64,000 nucleotides of DNA from JAITWN01 sp050486285 (GCA_050486285.1 JBJHCZ010000001.1:186001-250000); one strand, 5' to 3'; positions 25,527 through 35,018 are shown, counted from the stretch's first letter. Translations and numbers: made by a program. Notes: generated by a model from the sequence alone, not told the origin.

Positions 25527-26193
25527 GGCGATCATCGAAGCCGCGCTGTTGTCCGCCGGCGAACCGCTGAACCTCGAACGCCTGGCCTCGCTGTTCGCCG
25601 AGGACGAGCGTCCCGCCGCCGACGAGATCCGCGCCGTGCTCGCCGCGCTCGCGGGCGAATGGGAGGGGCGGCCGCTGGAGCTGAAACAGGTCGGCAGCGG
25701 CTGGCGTTTCCAGGTGCGCCGCGAACTCGCGCCGTGGATCGGCCGGCTCAGCGAAGAGCGGGCGCCGCGCTATTCGCGCGCGTTGCTCGAGACGCTGGCG
25801 CTGATCGTCTATCGCCAGCCGATCACGCGCGCCGGCATCGAGGAGATCCGCGGCGTCACCGTCAGCTCGCAGATCATCCGCACGCTGCTCGACCGTGACT
25901 GGATCCGGGTCGTCGGCCATCGCGACGTGCCCGGCAAGCCGGCACTGTTCGGGACGACGAAGAAGTTTCTCGACTACTTCAACCTGAAGAGCCTCGGCGA
26001 GCTGCCGCCGCTGGCGGACATCCAGCCGCTCGATCACCTGCAGGAGGAATTCGGCTTCCATACCGGCAGCGCCGCGACCGACGAGGAGGAACGCGCCGCC
26101 GCGAACGCGGAGCCCGCGGAGGAAGACAGCGACGAGGTGGAAGCAGAGGGCGAGACGCGAGAGGCTCGGGAACCCGCCCAGGCCCTGCACTGA
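25501..26193 (+). CDS. scpB: Segregation and condensation protein B
   Basis: ScpB is a winged-helix dimer that binds ScpA. It has the signature LLETLALIVYRQPITRAGIEEIRGV and PGKPALFGTTKKFLDYFNL. The last ~40 residues are a Glu-rich tail. Length is 230. Overlap with scpA means tight co-expression. An SMC protein is not encoded in the window. Confidence 0.96.
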   Translation: MSTNPTPVKAIIEAALLSAGEPLNLERLASLFAEDERPAADEIRAVLAALAGEWEGRPLELKQVGSGWRFQVRRELAPWIGRLSEERAPRYSRALLETLALIVYRQPITRAGIEEIRGVTVSSQIIRTLLDRDWIRVVGHRDVPGKPALFGTTKKFLDYFNLKSLGELPPLADIQPLDHLQEEFGFHTGSAATDEEERAAANAEPAEEDSDEVEAEGETREAREPAQALH

Positions 26194-26208
26194 TAAGGGC
26201 CGACCGCC

Positions 26209-26997
26209 GTGGCTGAACGGGTGCAGAAGATGCTGGCGCGGCTCGGCTACGGCTCGCGCCGCGGCATCGAGGAATGGATGCGCGCCGGCCGCATCCAGGT
26301 CAACGGCCGGCCCGCGCTGCCGGGCGCGACCGTCACCGATGGCGATGTCATCACGATCGACGGCAAGCGCATCGACGTCGAAACCTCCGCGGCGCCCGCC
26401 TGCCGGGTGCTGATCTACCACAAGCCCGAAGGCGAGATCTGCACGCGTTCCGATCCGCAGGGGCGGCCGACGATCTTCGACCGGCTGCCGCCGGCGCCGG
26501 GCGGACGCTGGCTGGCGGTCGGTCGCCTCGACGTCAATACCACCGGTCTGATCCTGCTGACCACCGACGGCGAACTCGCCAACCGGCTGATGCACCCGTC
26601 GGTCGGCATCGAGCGTGAATACCTGGTGCGCGTACTCGGCGAGATCGCGCCGGAGACGATCGAATCCTTGCGCCGCGGCGTCGAACTCGATGACGGTCCC
26701 GCGGCCTTCGAGCGCATCTACGAGGTCGGCGGTCGCGGCGCGAACCGCTGGGTCGGCGTGGTGCTGAAGGAGGGTCGCAAGCGCGAGGTGCGGCGCCTGT
26801 GGGAGGCGGTCGGTCACCAGGTCAGTCGTCTCAAGCGTATCCGCTTCGGGCCGGTCTCGCTGCCGGCACGCGTGCGCCAGGGGCGCACCCTCGAACTCGA
26901 GGCCGGCGAGGTCGCGCAACTGCGGAATGCGGCCGGGCTCATGCCCGTCAGATCCGCATCGCCGCGCCGACGCCGGCCGACGGCCAGGCGACGCTGA
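26209..26997 (+). CDS. rluB: 23S rRNA pseudouridine(2605) synthase RluB
   Basis: RsuA-family pseudouridine synthase with an N-terminal S4 domain (RVQKMLARLGYGSRR) and the catalytic aspartate in VGRLDVNTTGLILLT. It is classified as RluB from the LPARVRQGR and R-rich C-terminal pattern and from its linkage to scpAB, a frequent arrangement. The start is GTG at 26209. The C-terminus is a basic Arg-rich tail. Confidence 0.9.
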   Translation: MAERVQKMLARLGYGSRRGIEEWMRAGRIQVNGRPALPGATVTDGDVITIDGKRIDVETSAAPACRVLIYHKPEGEICTRSDPQGRPTIFDRLPPAPGGRWLAVGRLDVNTTGLILLTTDGELANRLMHPSVGIEREYLVRVLGEIAPETIESLRRGVELDDGPAAFERIYEVGGRGANRWVGVVLKEGRKREVRRLWEAVGHQVSRLKRIRFGPVSLPARVRQGRTLELEAGEVAQLRNAAGLMPVRSASPRRRRPTARRR

Positions 26998-27014
26998 GCC
27001 GAGCGGGATCCGCG

Positions 27015-27698
27015 ATGCGCGGCGGCCCCCTCGCGCTGTTCGACCGCCTGTTCGCGATCTATGGTCCGCAGCACTGGTGGCCGGGCGAGACGCCGTTCGA
27101 GGTCATGGTCGGCGCGATCCTGACCCAGAACACCGCCTGGTCGAACGTCGAGCGCGCGATCGACGCCCTCGACCGCGCCGGCGCGCTGGAGCCGCGCCTG
27201 CTGCTCGCGCTGCCGGAACGCGAACTCGCCGCCCTGATCCGTCCCGCCGGCTATTTCAACGTCAAGGCGCGGCGACTGCGCAACTATGTCCACTGGTATC
27301 TCGACGAAGGCGAGTACGCCGGCCTCGCGGCGCGGGAGACCGATCACCTGAGGACGTCGCTGCTGGCGATCAACGGCGTCGGACCCGAGACCGCCGACGA
27401 CATCCTGCTCTATGCCTTCGAGCGTCCGGTATTCGTCATCGACGCCTATACCCGTCGACTCGTCACCCGTCTCGGCTGGTTCGACGGCGATCCCGGTTAC
27501 GAGCCGCTGCGGCAATGGTTCGAGCAACGGCTGGCGCGCGCAGCGCGCGGCCGCGATCCGGTTGCGCTGTTCAACGAGTATCACGCGCTGATCGTCGTCC
27601 ACGCGAAGTCGGTGTGTCGGCCGCGGCCGCGGTGCGACGCATGCGCGCTGGCGCGGCACTGCGGATATTCCAGGGGGCAGACCCCCGCGACCGACTAG
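27015..27698 (+). CDS. Endonuclease III-family DNA glycosylase lacking the lyase lysine
   Basis: This is a helix-hairpin-helix base-excision glycosylase with a [4Fe-4S] cluster, 227 residues. The HhH is LLAINGVGPETADDIL (117-132) and the catalytic aspartate is D143 in VIDAYTRRL. The AP-lyase lysine of Nth (GVGRKTA) is replaced by E125, so a monofunctional glycosylase, such as the MagIII 3-methyladenine type, is more likely. The cluster cysteines C201, C207, C210, C216 have C-x5-C-x2-C-x5-C spacing, one residue shorter than Nth in the first gap. Confidence 0.87.
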   Translation: MRGGPLALFDRLFAIYGPQHWWPGETPFEVMVGAILTQNTAWSNVERAIDALDRAGALEPRLLLALPERELAALIRPAGYFNVKARRLRNYVHWYLDEGEYAGLAARETDHLRTSLLAINGVGPETADDILLYAFERPVFVIDAYTRRLVTRLGWFDGDPGYEPLRQWFEQRLARAARGRDPVALFNEYHALIVVHAKSVCRPRPRCDACALARHCGYSRGQTPATD

Positions 27699-27794
27699 GA
27701 CGGAATCGGAACCCGGGATCGCATCGCCGCCACCGTCAGCGCCGCCGCCCCGTGCATAGGCGCGGTGGCCGCGAATGTGGTTTAATGCCGGATC

Positions 27795-29042
27795 ATGTTC
27801 AGACCGCTGCCAGTCTACATCGGCCTTCGCTATACCCGCGCGCGCCGCCGTAACCACTTCATCTCGTTCATCTCGCTGATCTCGATGCTCGGCATCGCGC
27901 TGGGCGTGACGGCGCTGATCACGGTGCTGTCGGTGATGAACGGCTTCGAGAAGGAACTGCGCGAGCGCATCCTCGGCGTCGTGGCCCATGCAACGGTGCG
28001 CGCGACCGGCGGCGTGCTCGATGACTGGCCGGGGCTGGCCGAGCGCCTCGCCGTACGTCCCGGCGTCACCGGTCTCGCGCCGTTCATCACCGCCGAAGGC
28101 ATGATCAGTCACGAGTCGCGCGTCAGCGGCGTCATGCTGCGCGGCGTATTGCCGGCGCGCGAGGGCGAGGTCTCCGAGCTGCCGGAGCGCATGGCCTTCG
28201 GCCGCATCGACGATCTCGCGCCCGGCGAATTCGGCATCATCCTCGGCCGCGAGCTGGCGCGTTCGCTCGGCGCGATGCCCGGCGACCGCGTCATCGTCAT
28301 TACGCCGCAGGCGAACGTGACGCCGGCCGGCTTCCTGCCGAGACTCAAGCGCTTCACCGTGGTCGGCGTGTTCGAGATCGGCATGCACGAATACGACAGC
28401 GCGCTGGCGCTGATCCATATCGATGATGCCGCCACGCTGTTTCGCATGGACGGCGGCGTCAGCGGTCTCCAGATCCGCCTCGACGACCTGTTTCGCGCGC
28501 CGCGCTTCAGCAGCGAGCTGGTTGCGGAGTTGCCGCCCGAGTACCGCGTCCAGGACTGGACCCGCCAGCATGCGAACTTCTTCCGCGCGGTGCAGATGGA
28601 AAAGACGGTGATGTCGGTGATCCTGTTCCTGATCGTCGCGGTCGCCGCGTTCAATCTGGTGTCGTCGCTGGTGATGATGGTCACCGACAAGCACGCCGAC
28701 ATCGCGATCCTGCGCACGCTGGGCGCGAGCCCGGCCGCGGTGATGGCGGTGTTCATCGTGCAGGGCAGCATCGTCGGCGCGGTCGGCACGCTGCTCGGAC
28801 TCATCGGCGGCGTCAGCCTGGCGCTCAACATCGACACCGTCGTGCCCGCGATCGAACGCCTGTTCGACATGCGTTTCCTCGCCCCCGATGTCTATTACAT
28901 CAGCGACCTGCCGTCGGACATGCGCTGGGACGACGTGTTCCTGATCACCGGCGTCGCCTTCGTGTTGTGCCTGCTGGCGACGCTGTATCCGGCCTGGCGT
29001 GCTTCGCGCGTCAACCCGGTCGAGGCGCTGCGCTATGAGTGA
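27795..29042 (+). CDS. lolC: Lipoprotein-releasing ABC transporter permease (LolC/LolE family)
   Basis: This inner-membrane permease extracts outer-membrane lipoproteins and hands them to LolA. The 415 residues begin with the N-terminal motif YIGLRYTRARRRNHFISFIS, one helix, a large periplasmic domain (about 50-265), and three C-terminal helices, ending AWRASRVNPVEALRYE. Only one permease gene is followed by lolD, so it may act as a LolF-like homodimer; the assignment to C or E is arbitrary. Confidence 0.94.
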   Translation: MFRPLPVYIGLRYTRARRRNHFISFISLISMLGIALGVTALITVLSVMNGFEKELRERILGVVAHATVRATGGVLDDWPGLAERLAVRPGVTGLAPFITAEGMISHESRVSGVMLRGVLPAREGEVSELPERMAFGRIDDLAPGEFGIILGRELARSLGAMPGDRVIVITPQANVTPAGFLPRLKRFTVVGVFEIGMHEYDSALALIHIDDAATLFRMDGGVSGLQIRLDDLFRAPRFSSELVAELPPEYRVQDWTRQHANFFRAVQMEKTVMSVILFLIVAVAAFNLVSSLVMMVTDKHADIAILRTLGASPAAVMAVFIVQGSIVGAVGTLLGLIGGVSLALNIDTVVPAIERLFDMRFLAPDVYYISDLPSDMRWDDVFLITGVAFVLCLLATLYPAWRASRVNPVEALRYE

Positions 29043-29760
29043 GCGCGTCGGGAATGAGCGCGCGGAGTCCGCGGTCTCGCTGCGCTGCGAGGGGCTCGGC
29101 AAGACCTATGCCGAGGGCGTTGCGGTGGTCGAGGTGCTCGTCGATGTCACGCTGTCGGTCGCGCGCGGCGAGCGCGTCGCGATCATGGGCAGCTCCGGCG
29201 CCGGCAAGAGCACGCTGCTGCACCTGCTGGCCGGACTCGACGAACCGGATCGCGGCGAGGTCTGGCTAGAGGACCGCTGCATGACCCGGCTCGACACCGT
29301 TGCCCGCGGCCGTTTGCGCAACGAGCGGCTCGGCTTCATCTACCAATTCCATCACCTGCTGCCGGAGTTCACCGCGCTCGAGAACGTCTGCATGCCGCTC
29401 ATGATCCGCGGCGATGCGCCGGCCGCCGCGCGCGGCCTCGCCCGCGAGATGCTCGCCCGCGTCGGACTCGCCGCGCGCGAGACGCACAAGCCGGGTGAGC
29501 TGTCGGGCGGTGAGCGCCAGCGGGTCGCGGTCGCGCGCGCGCTGGTGACGCGCCCGCGCTGCGTGCTCGCCGACGAGCCGACCGGCAATCTCGATGCCAG
29601 GAATGCCGCCGAGGTCGTGCAGCTGATGGTCGAACTGAATCGCGAGCTCGGCACCAGCCTCGTCGTCGTCACCCACGAGCCGGCGCTGGCGCGGGCGATG
29701 GACCGGGTGTTGATGCTCGAGGGCGGGGCGCTTCGTCCCCATGAACCGGGGCCGCCGTGA
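29035..29760 (+). CDS. lolD: Lipoprotein-releasing ABC transporter ATPase LolD
   Basis: This ATPase subunit has 241 residues: Walker A GSSGAGKST, Q-loop followed by FHHLLPEFTALENVCMPLMI (the Lol-specific FHHLLPEF), signature LSGGERQRVAVARAL and Walker B CVLADEPTGNLD. The start overlaps the lolC stop by 8 nt. The FHHLLPEF motif is what marks it as LolD among related MacB-type ATPases. Confidence 0.96.
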   Translation: MSERVGNERAESAVSLRCEGLGKTYAEGVAVVEVLVDVTLSVARGERVAIMGSSGAGKSTLLHLLAGLDEPDRGEVWLEDRCMTRLDTVARGRLRNERLGFIYQFHHLLPEFTALENVCMPLMIRGDAPAAARGLAREMLARVGLAARETHKPGELSGGERQRVAVARALVTRPRCVLADEPTGNLDARNAAEVVQLMVELNRELGTSLVVVTHEPALARAMDRVLMLEGGALRPHEPGPP

Positions 29761-29780
29761 ACACGGGGATCTGATCCGGC

Positions 29781-30323
29781 TTACTTGCCGCTCTTGCCGC
29801 CGGCGGGTTTCTGCGGACGCAGTTTGCGGGCCTGCCAGTTGTTGACGACCTGCAGCCGCCACAGGCTGCGGATCGTGAAATAGCCGATGATCGCGCTGAC
29901 CGTTCCGCAGACCAGGGAGCCGAGCAGCAGCGGCTCCCAGATCATCTGCGCCTCGGTCAGCAGCCAGCTCAGGCTCGGCTCGAAGGCGATCGGATGGATG
30001 CGCTCGCCGAGCAGCTTCGCGCCGACCTTGTAGGCGAAATAGAAGATCGCCGGCATCGTCAGCGGATTCGTGATCCACACCAGCACGACCGAGATCGGCA
30101 GGTTCACGCGCGCGATGATCGCGAGCGCCGCCGCGATCACCATCTGGAACGGCACCGGGATGAACGCGACGAACAGGCCGATCGCGAATGCGCCGGGGGC
30201 GGAGCGCCGGCTCAGGTGCCAGAGATTCGGATCGTGCAGACGCGCGCCGAAACGTCTCAGCTGCTGGTGGTCGCGAATTTTCCGGTGATCCGGCAGGAAG
30301 CGCTTGATCAATCTCTTCGGCAT
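29781..30323 (-). CDS. DUF2062 membrane protein
   Basis: This 180-residue protein matches the DUF2062 family: a basic N-terminus with PNLWHLSRRSAPGAFAIGLF, then FIPVPFQMVIAAALAIIARVN and VWITNPLTMPAIFYFAYKVG, with three to four predicted membrane helices. Its function is unknown. It is transcribed divergently from comEC, the usual neighbour in gammaproteobacteria, with a 39-nt gap. Confidence 0.92.
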   Translation of the reverse strand: MPKRLIKRFLPDHRKIRDHQQLRRFGARLHDPNLWHLSRRSAPGAFAIGLFVAFIPVPFQMVIAAALAIIARVNLPISVVLVWITNPLTMPAIFYFAYKVGAKLLGERIHPIAFEPSLSWLLTEAQMIWEPLLLGSLVCGTVSAIIGYFTIRSLWRLQVVNNWQARKLRPQKPAGGKSGK

Positions 30324-30362
30324 AGCGCTCCATTATCCACAATCTGCTTCAGGGACAGAAGC

Positions 30363-32645
30363 ATGGGTCAGGGAACGACCTTGTTTTTGCTGGGTGTTCT
30401 GGCATTCCAGCAATTGTCCGGGCTGCCGGCGGCGGGCTGGTCCTGGCTGATCCCGGTCTTGCTGCTGGCCGCCTGGCGCTGGCGCCGCCTGCGGCCCGCC
30501 GCATGGCTGGGCTGCGGTTTCCTGTGGACCCTGCTGCATGCGCACTCGATCCTCGGCACCGGACTCGAGTCCGCGCTCGAAGGCGAGGACCTCATCGTCG
30601 AGGGCGTCGTCAGCGGATTGCCCGAGCGCACCGAGCGCGGCTGGCGCTTCGAATTCAGGATAGACGAAATCGAAGCAGAGGGGCAGACCCTGCCGCTGCG
30701 GGTGCGCCTGAACTGGTATCGCGAATCGGCCGCGCCTCGTGCCGGCGAGCGCTGGCAATTCAAGGTGCGTCTGCGTCGGCCGCACGGCTTCGCGAATCCG
30801 GGCGGCTTCGACTACGAGGGCTGGTTGTATCGCAAGCGCCTGCGCGCGACCGGCTATGTGCGCGATGATCCCGGCAACCGCCGGCTCGCCGCGGCGGCGC
30901 CGAATCTTCAGGGGCTGCGGCAGTCGCTCGGCTATCGCATCGCCACGGCGCTCGACGGGCGGCCGTTGCACGGCATCGTCAGCGCGCTCGCGATCGGCGA
31001 TCGCCAGGCGATCGCGGGCGAGCAGTGGGAGGTCTTCCGCCGGACCGGGACCAGTCACCTGGTCGCGATCTCCGGGCTGCATGTCGGCCTGGTTGCCGGA
31101 CTGGTCTTCTTCGGCGTTCGCGCGGGCTGGTCGCGCATCGGCGGCCTGGCCCTGCGCGTGCCGGCGCCCCAGGCCGGCGGCGTCGCCGCGCTGATCGCGG
31201 CACTGATCTATGCCGGCCTTGCCGGGTTTTCGATCCCGACCCAGCGCGCGCTGATCATGACCGCCGTCGTCATCACCGCGCTGCTCCTGCGACGCCGGCG
31301 CTCGCTGTTCGATACCCTGATGGCGGCCTTGCTGTGCGTGCTGCTGTTCGATCCGCTGGCAGTGATGGACGGCGGCTTCTGGCTGTCGTTCTGCGCGGTC
31401 GCGACGATCCTGTTCGGCATGGGCGCGCGCGCCGGCGCGGGGGGCTGGTGGTGGCGCTGGGGCAGGCTGCACATGCTGGTGACGATCGGGTTGGCGCCGG
31501 CCTTGCTGGCGCTGTTCCAGCAATTGCCGCTGGCGTCGCCGCTCGCGAACTTCGTCGCCGTGCCCTGGGTCAGTTTCGGCGTGGTGCCGCCGGTCCTCGC
31601 CGGCGCCTTGCTGTTGCCGTTGGCGCCGCCGGTCGGGACGCTGTTGCTCGAGCTGGCGGAGGCCATGCTGTCTCTGCTGTGGCCGGTGCTTGCGCTGATC
31701 GCGGACAGCGACCGCCTGCAATGGAGCCAGCACGCGCCCCGGCCATGGACGATCGCCGCGGCCGGGATCGCCGTCGTGGTCTGGCTGGCGCCGCGTGGTC
31801 TGCCGGCGCGCTGGCTGGCCTTGCCGTGGCTGCTGCCGGCGCTGCTGATCGCGCCGCAGGCGCCTGCTGACGGAGAGTTCCGGCTGACGTTGCTCGATGT
31901 CGGCCAGGGTCTCGCCGCGGTCGTGCAGACGCGCGATCACATCCTGCTCTACGATACCGGCGCGCGATTCACGCCGAACTTCGACGCGGGCGGGGCGGTG
32001 GTGCTGCCTTATCTCCGTCACCAGGGCCTGCGCGCGATCGACTCGCTGGTGATCAGTCACGGCGACAACGACCATATCGGCGGCGCGGCGTCGCTGGCCG
32101 GGGCGATCGCGGTCGGGCGGGTGATCGCCGGCGAGCCTGATGCCGTGACATGGTGGCCGGCCGCGCCTTGTGTCGAAGGGGATTGGTGGGCTTGGGACGG
32201 GGTCGTGTTCGAGATCCTGTATCCGCTGCACGGCAGCAGGCTGCGCGGCAATGATGCGTCCTGCGTGCTGCGCATCACGAACGGGACGACGACGGTGCTC
32301 CTGACCGGCGACATCGAGGCACGCGCGGAACTGCTGGTGCTGGGCGAGCGCGCCCCGGATCTCGCTGCCGATATCCTGGTCGCGCCGCATCACGGCAGCC
32401 GCAGTTCGTCGCGGCCGGCGTTCGTCGATGCGGTGGCGCCGGCCGATGTGCTGTTTCCGGCCGGCCATCGCAACCGCTGGAATCATCCGCATCCGGAGGT
32501 CGTCGCGCGCTATCGGGAGCGCGGGGCGCGGTCCTGGCTGACGGCGACGCACGGCGCGATCGTCTTCGATATCCCGGCGGCGGGGCCCTATGGTCCGCCG
32601 CTGACCTGGCGTCAGCAGCGGGCGCGTTACTGGCATGAGGATTGA
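30363..32645 (+). CDS. comEC: DNA internalization/competence protein ComEC/Rec2
   Basis: This is the inner-membrane channel for natural DNA uptake, 760 residues. Order: N-terminal helices, an OB-fold segment (DUF4131; EGVVSGLPERTERGWRFEF), the Competence domain with HLVAISGLHVGLVAGL and PTQRALIMT, and a C-terminal metallo-beta-lactamase domain with DVGQGLAAVV and SHGDNDHIGG. The catalytic HxDxDH is intact. Start ATG at 30363 is preceded by AGGGAC. Other competence genes are not in the window. Confidence 0.95.
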   Translation: MGQGTTLFLLGVLAFQQLSGLPAAGWSWLIPVLLLAAWRWRRLRPAAWLGCGFLWTLLHAHSILGTGLESALEGEDLIVEGVVSGLPERTERGWRFEFRIDEIEAEGQTLPLRVRLNWYRESAAPRAGERWQFKVRLRRPHGFANPGGFDYEGWLYRKRLRATGYVRDDPGNRRLAAAAPNLQGLRQSLGYRIATALDGRPLHGIVSALAIGDRQAIAGEQWEVFRRTGTSHLVAISGLHVGLVAGLVFFGVRAGWSRIGGLALRVPAPQAGGVAALIAALIYAGLAGFSIPTQRALIMTAVVITALLLRRRRSLFDTLMAALLCVLLFDPLAVMDGGFWLSFCAVATILFGMGARAGAGGWWWRWGRLHMLVTIGLAPALLALFQQLPLASPLANFVAVPWVSFGVVPPVLAGALLLPLAPPVGTLLLELAEAMLSLLWPVLALIADSDRLQWSQHAPRPWTIAAAGIAVVVWLAPRGLPARWLALPWLLPALLIAPQAPADGEFRLTLLDVGQGLAAVVQTRDHILLYDTGARFTPNFDAGGAVVLPYLRHQGLRAIDSLVISHGDNDHIGGAASLAGAIAVGRVIAGEPDAVTWWPAAPCVEGDWWAWDGVVFEILYPLHGSRLRGNDASCVLRITNGTTTVLLTGDIEARAELLVLGERAPDLAADILVAPHHGSRSSSRPAFVDAVAPADVLFPAGHRNRWNHPHPEVVARYRERGARSWLTATHGAIVFDIPAAGPYGPPLTWRQQRARYWHED

Positions 32646-32666
32646 CTGTCGATGCGGCCGGCGTCG

Positions 32667-32695
32667 TTACGGCCTTACCGAAAATCCAGTATCAT
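32667..32695 (+). promoter_or_regulatory. Candidate promoter of exbB-exbD-lpxK-kdsB
   Basis: TTACGG (32667-32672), a 17-bp spacer and TATCAT (32690-32695), about 50 nt before exbB. Confidence 0.5.
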
Positions 32696-32747
32696 AGGCG
32701 CCGACATGATTTGAAATGACTCATCGACCGACAGAGGGATAGCGACG

Positions 32748-33371
32748 GTGTTTGAACTGATCAAGGCGGGCGGGTGGCTGATGCTGCCGATCATTCTGTG
32801 TTCGGTGCTGGCGCTGGCGATCGTCATCGAGCGCTTCTGGTCGCTGAACCGCAAGCGGGTGTGTCCGGCGAATCTCGTCAGCGAGATCTGGCAGTGGGCG
32901 AACAAGGGCCAGCTCGACGCCGGGCGCATCGCCGAGGTACGCGCCGGCTCGGCGCTCGGTCGGGTGCTCGCGGCCGGTCTGATGAATATGAACCAGGACC
33001 GCCAGATCATGAAGGAGAGCATCGAGGACACCGGGCGTCACGTCGTCGCCGATCTCGAGCGCTATCTGAACACCTTGGGGACGATCGCGGCGATCACGCC
33101 GCTGCTCGGGCTGCTCGGCACGGTGATCGGCATGATCAAGGTGTTCACCGCGATCACGACGGTTGGCGTCGGTCATGCGGCGGCGCTGGCCGGCGGCATC
33201 TCGGAGGCGCTGATCACGACCGCGGCGGGCTTGTCGGTGGCGATCCCGACACTGATGTTCTATCGCTATTTCCGCGGCCGCGTCGATGAGCTGGTCATGA
33301 CGATGGAGCAGCAGTCGCTGAAGATGGTGGAGATCCTGCATGGCGAACGCGCGATGGACGCGAACGCCTGA
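32748..33371 (+). CDS. exbB: ExbB/TolQ/MotA-family proton channel
   Basis: This inner-membrane proton-channel subunit has 207 residues and three helices: the first near the N-terminus (LMLPIILCSVLALAIVIERF), and two around LNTLGTIAAITPLLGLLGTV and ITTAAGLSVAIPTLMFY. The start is GTG with AGAGGG upstream. It is paired with exbD by a one-base stop/start overlap and lies in the lpxK operon, where such pairs may energise envelope transport. Confidence 0.93.
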   Translation: MFELIKAGGWLMLPIILCSVLALAIVIERFWSLNRKRVCPANLVSEIWQWANKGQLDAGRIAEVRAGSALGRVLAAGLMNMNQDRQIMKESIEDTGRHVVADLERYLNTLGTIAAITPLLGLLGTVIGMIKVFTAITTVGVGHAAALAGGISEALITTAAGLSVAIPTLMFYRYFRGRVDELVMTMEQQSLKMVEILHGERAMDANA

Positions 33372-33787
33372 TGAAACTGCGCCTGAGCCGCAGGGAAGAT
33401 CCGGAGATCGGGCTGACGCCGCTGATCGATGTCGTATTCCTGCTGCTGATCTTCTTCATGGTGTCGACGACCTTCACGCGCGAATCCGAGATCACGATCA
33501 ACCTGCCCGAGGCCGCGGCGAGCGAGACCGAGTCCGAGCGCGTCATGATCGATCTCGTCGTCGACGTGCAGGGGCGCTACTACGTCAACAACCGCCTGCT
33601 GGTGAACACGCAGATCGACACGCTGCGCAATGCGTTGCGCCAGGCGATCGAGGGTCGCGAGAACGCGGTGCTGCTGATCAGCGCCGACGCGCAGACGCCG
33701 CACCAGGCGGTGATCACGGCGATGGACGCGGCGCGCCAGTCAGGCATCGTGCAGGTGTCGCTCGCGACCCGCGAGCCCGAGGGCTGA
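33371..33787 (+). CDS. exbD: ExbD/TolR-family biopolymer transport protein
   Basis: This protein of 138 residues has one N-terminal helix. The proton-carrying aspartate sits in LTPLIDVVFLLLIFFM, and the C-terminal periplasmic domain begins after SEITINLPEA. It works with ExbB to transduce proton motive force. No TonB or receptor gene is nearby, so the partner is unknown. Confidence 0.94.
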   Translation: MKLRLSRREDPEIGLTPLIDVVFLLLIFFMVSTTFTRESEITINLPEAAASETESERVMIDLVVDVQGRYYVNNRLLVNTQIDTLRNALRQAIEGRENAVLLISADAQTPHQAVITAMDAARQSGIVQVSLATREPEG

Positions 33788-33797
33788 CGCGCGGCGC

Positions 33798-34823
33798 ATG
33801 CCCACGCTGACCGACAGCTGGAACGACGTCAATGCCGTCAGCGTCGCGCTGCGGCCGCTGTCATGGCTGTTCCGCGGCGTCGTCGCCGCGCGCCGCGCCG
33901 CCTACCGCATCGGGCTCTTGCGCAGCCGGCGCTTCGATGTACCGGTGATCATCGTCGGCAACATCACCGTCGGCGGCACCGGCAAGACGCCGCTGGTGAT
34001 CTGGCTGGTCGAGCTGCTGCGTCGCGAGGGCTATCACCCGGCGATCGTGTCGCGGGGGTACCGCGGGCGGGCGCGCCACTGGCCGCAGCAGGTCAGGCCC
34101 GACAGCGACCCGGTCATGGTCGGCGACGAGGCGATCGTGCTCGCGCGCCGCGGCGGTTGTCCGGTCGCGGTCGGACCGGATCGCGCCGCCGCGGTCGAGG
34201 CGCTGCTGAAACACAGCGATTGCGACGTCATCGTGTCGGACGACGGCCTTCAGCATTATGCCCTGGCCCGCGATGTCGAGATCGCGGTCGTCGACGGGAC
34301 GCGACGCTTCGGCAACGGCTTCTGCCTGCCGGCAGGTCCGTTGCGCGAGCCGGTGTCGCGGCTCGACAATGTCGATATCACGGTCGTCAACGGCGGCTCG
34401 GCGCTGCGCCGGGAGTATCCGATGACCATCGGCGCGCTGGAACTGCGCAAGGTGCGAGACGACGACATCGCGTACCGGCTCGAGGAGTTTCCGTCGCGCG
34501 ACATTCACGCGGTCGCCGGTATCGGGCACCCGGCGCGTTTTTTCCAGCACTTGCGCCAGCTCGGCTTCGCGCCGGTCGAGCATCCGTTTCCGGATCATCA
34601 CGCCTTCACCGCCGGCGACCTGGACTTCGGGGATCTCCGTCCGGTGGTGATGACGGAAAAGGACGCGGTCAAGTGCCGGCGTTTCTGCGGCGACGACTGC
34701 TGGTATCTGGCGGTCGAGGCGCGGCCGGACCCGAGGGTCGGCCAGCGTCTGCTGGCGATGCTGAACCGGCTCGCGCCGGCGCCGCGCGGCAACGGTGCGG
34801 CGATGATCAACCAGGGAGAATGA
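33798..34823 (+). CDS. lpxK: Tetraacyldisaccharide 4'-kinase LpxK
   Basis: This lipid A pathway kinase adds the 4'-phosphate to the tetraacyl disaccharide. N-terminal membrane-association helix, then P-loop VGGTGKTP, SRGYRG, VSDDGLQHYALARD and VVMTEKDAVKCR. The length of 341 is typical. It lies between exbD and kdsB; lpxK-ycaR-kdsB is the standard order. Confidence 0.97.
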   Translation: MPTLTDSWNDVNAVSVALRPLSWLFRGVVAARRAAYRIGLLRSRRFDVPVIIVGNITVGGTGKTPLVIWLVELLRREGYHPAIVSRGYRGRARHWPQQVRPDSDPVMVGDEAIVLARRGGCPVAVGPDRAAAVEALLKHSDCDVIVSDDGLQHYALARDVEIAVVDGTRRFGNGFCLPAGPLREPVSRLDNVDITVVNGGSALRREYPMTIGALELRKVRDDDIAYRLEEFPSRDIHAVAGIGHPARFFQHLRQLGFAPVEHPFPDHHAFTAGDLDFGDLRPVVMTEKDAVKCRRFCGDDCWYLAVEARPDPRVGQRLLAMLNRLAPAPRGNGAAMINQGE

Positions 34824-34826
34824 ACG

Positions 34827-35006
34827 ATGGACAAACGCCTGCTCGACATACTCGCGTGCCCGCTGTGCAAGGGACCGCTGGTCTATCTGAAGGATGCCGC
34901 CGAGCTGGTCTGCAAGGCCGATCGCCTCGCGTTTCCGATCCGCGACGGCATCCCGGTCATGCTCGAGGACGAGGCCCGCGAACTCGCCCCCGACGAGGAA
35001 GTCTGA
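34827..35006 (+). CDS. Trm112/YcaR-family small zinc-binding-like protein
   Basis: A 59-residue protein encoded between lpxK and kdsB, where YcaR is found. It starts MDKRLLDILACPLCKGPL with a CPLC pair, has ELVCKADRLAFPIRDGIPVML in two pieces (ELVCKADRLAFP and IRDGIPVML), and an acidic tail. Only one further Cys is present, so metal binding may be weak. ATG is 3 nt after the lpxK stop, with GGGAGAA upstream. Confidence 0.93.
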   Translation: MDKRLLDILACPLCKGPLVYLKDAAELVCKADRLAFPIRDGIPVMLEDEARELAPDEEV

Positions 35007-35018
35007 GCGGATCGCGCG

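Noticed and set aside
26814..32636. Long minus-strand frames opposite rluB-lolC (762 codons) and comEC (767 codons)
   Set aside because: Same antisense shadow effect; composition is dominated by Arg, Gln, Asp and His, and the plus-strand genes are certain.
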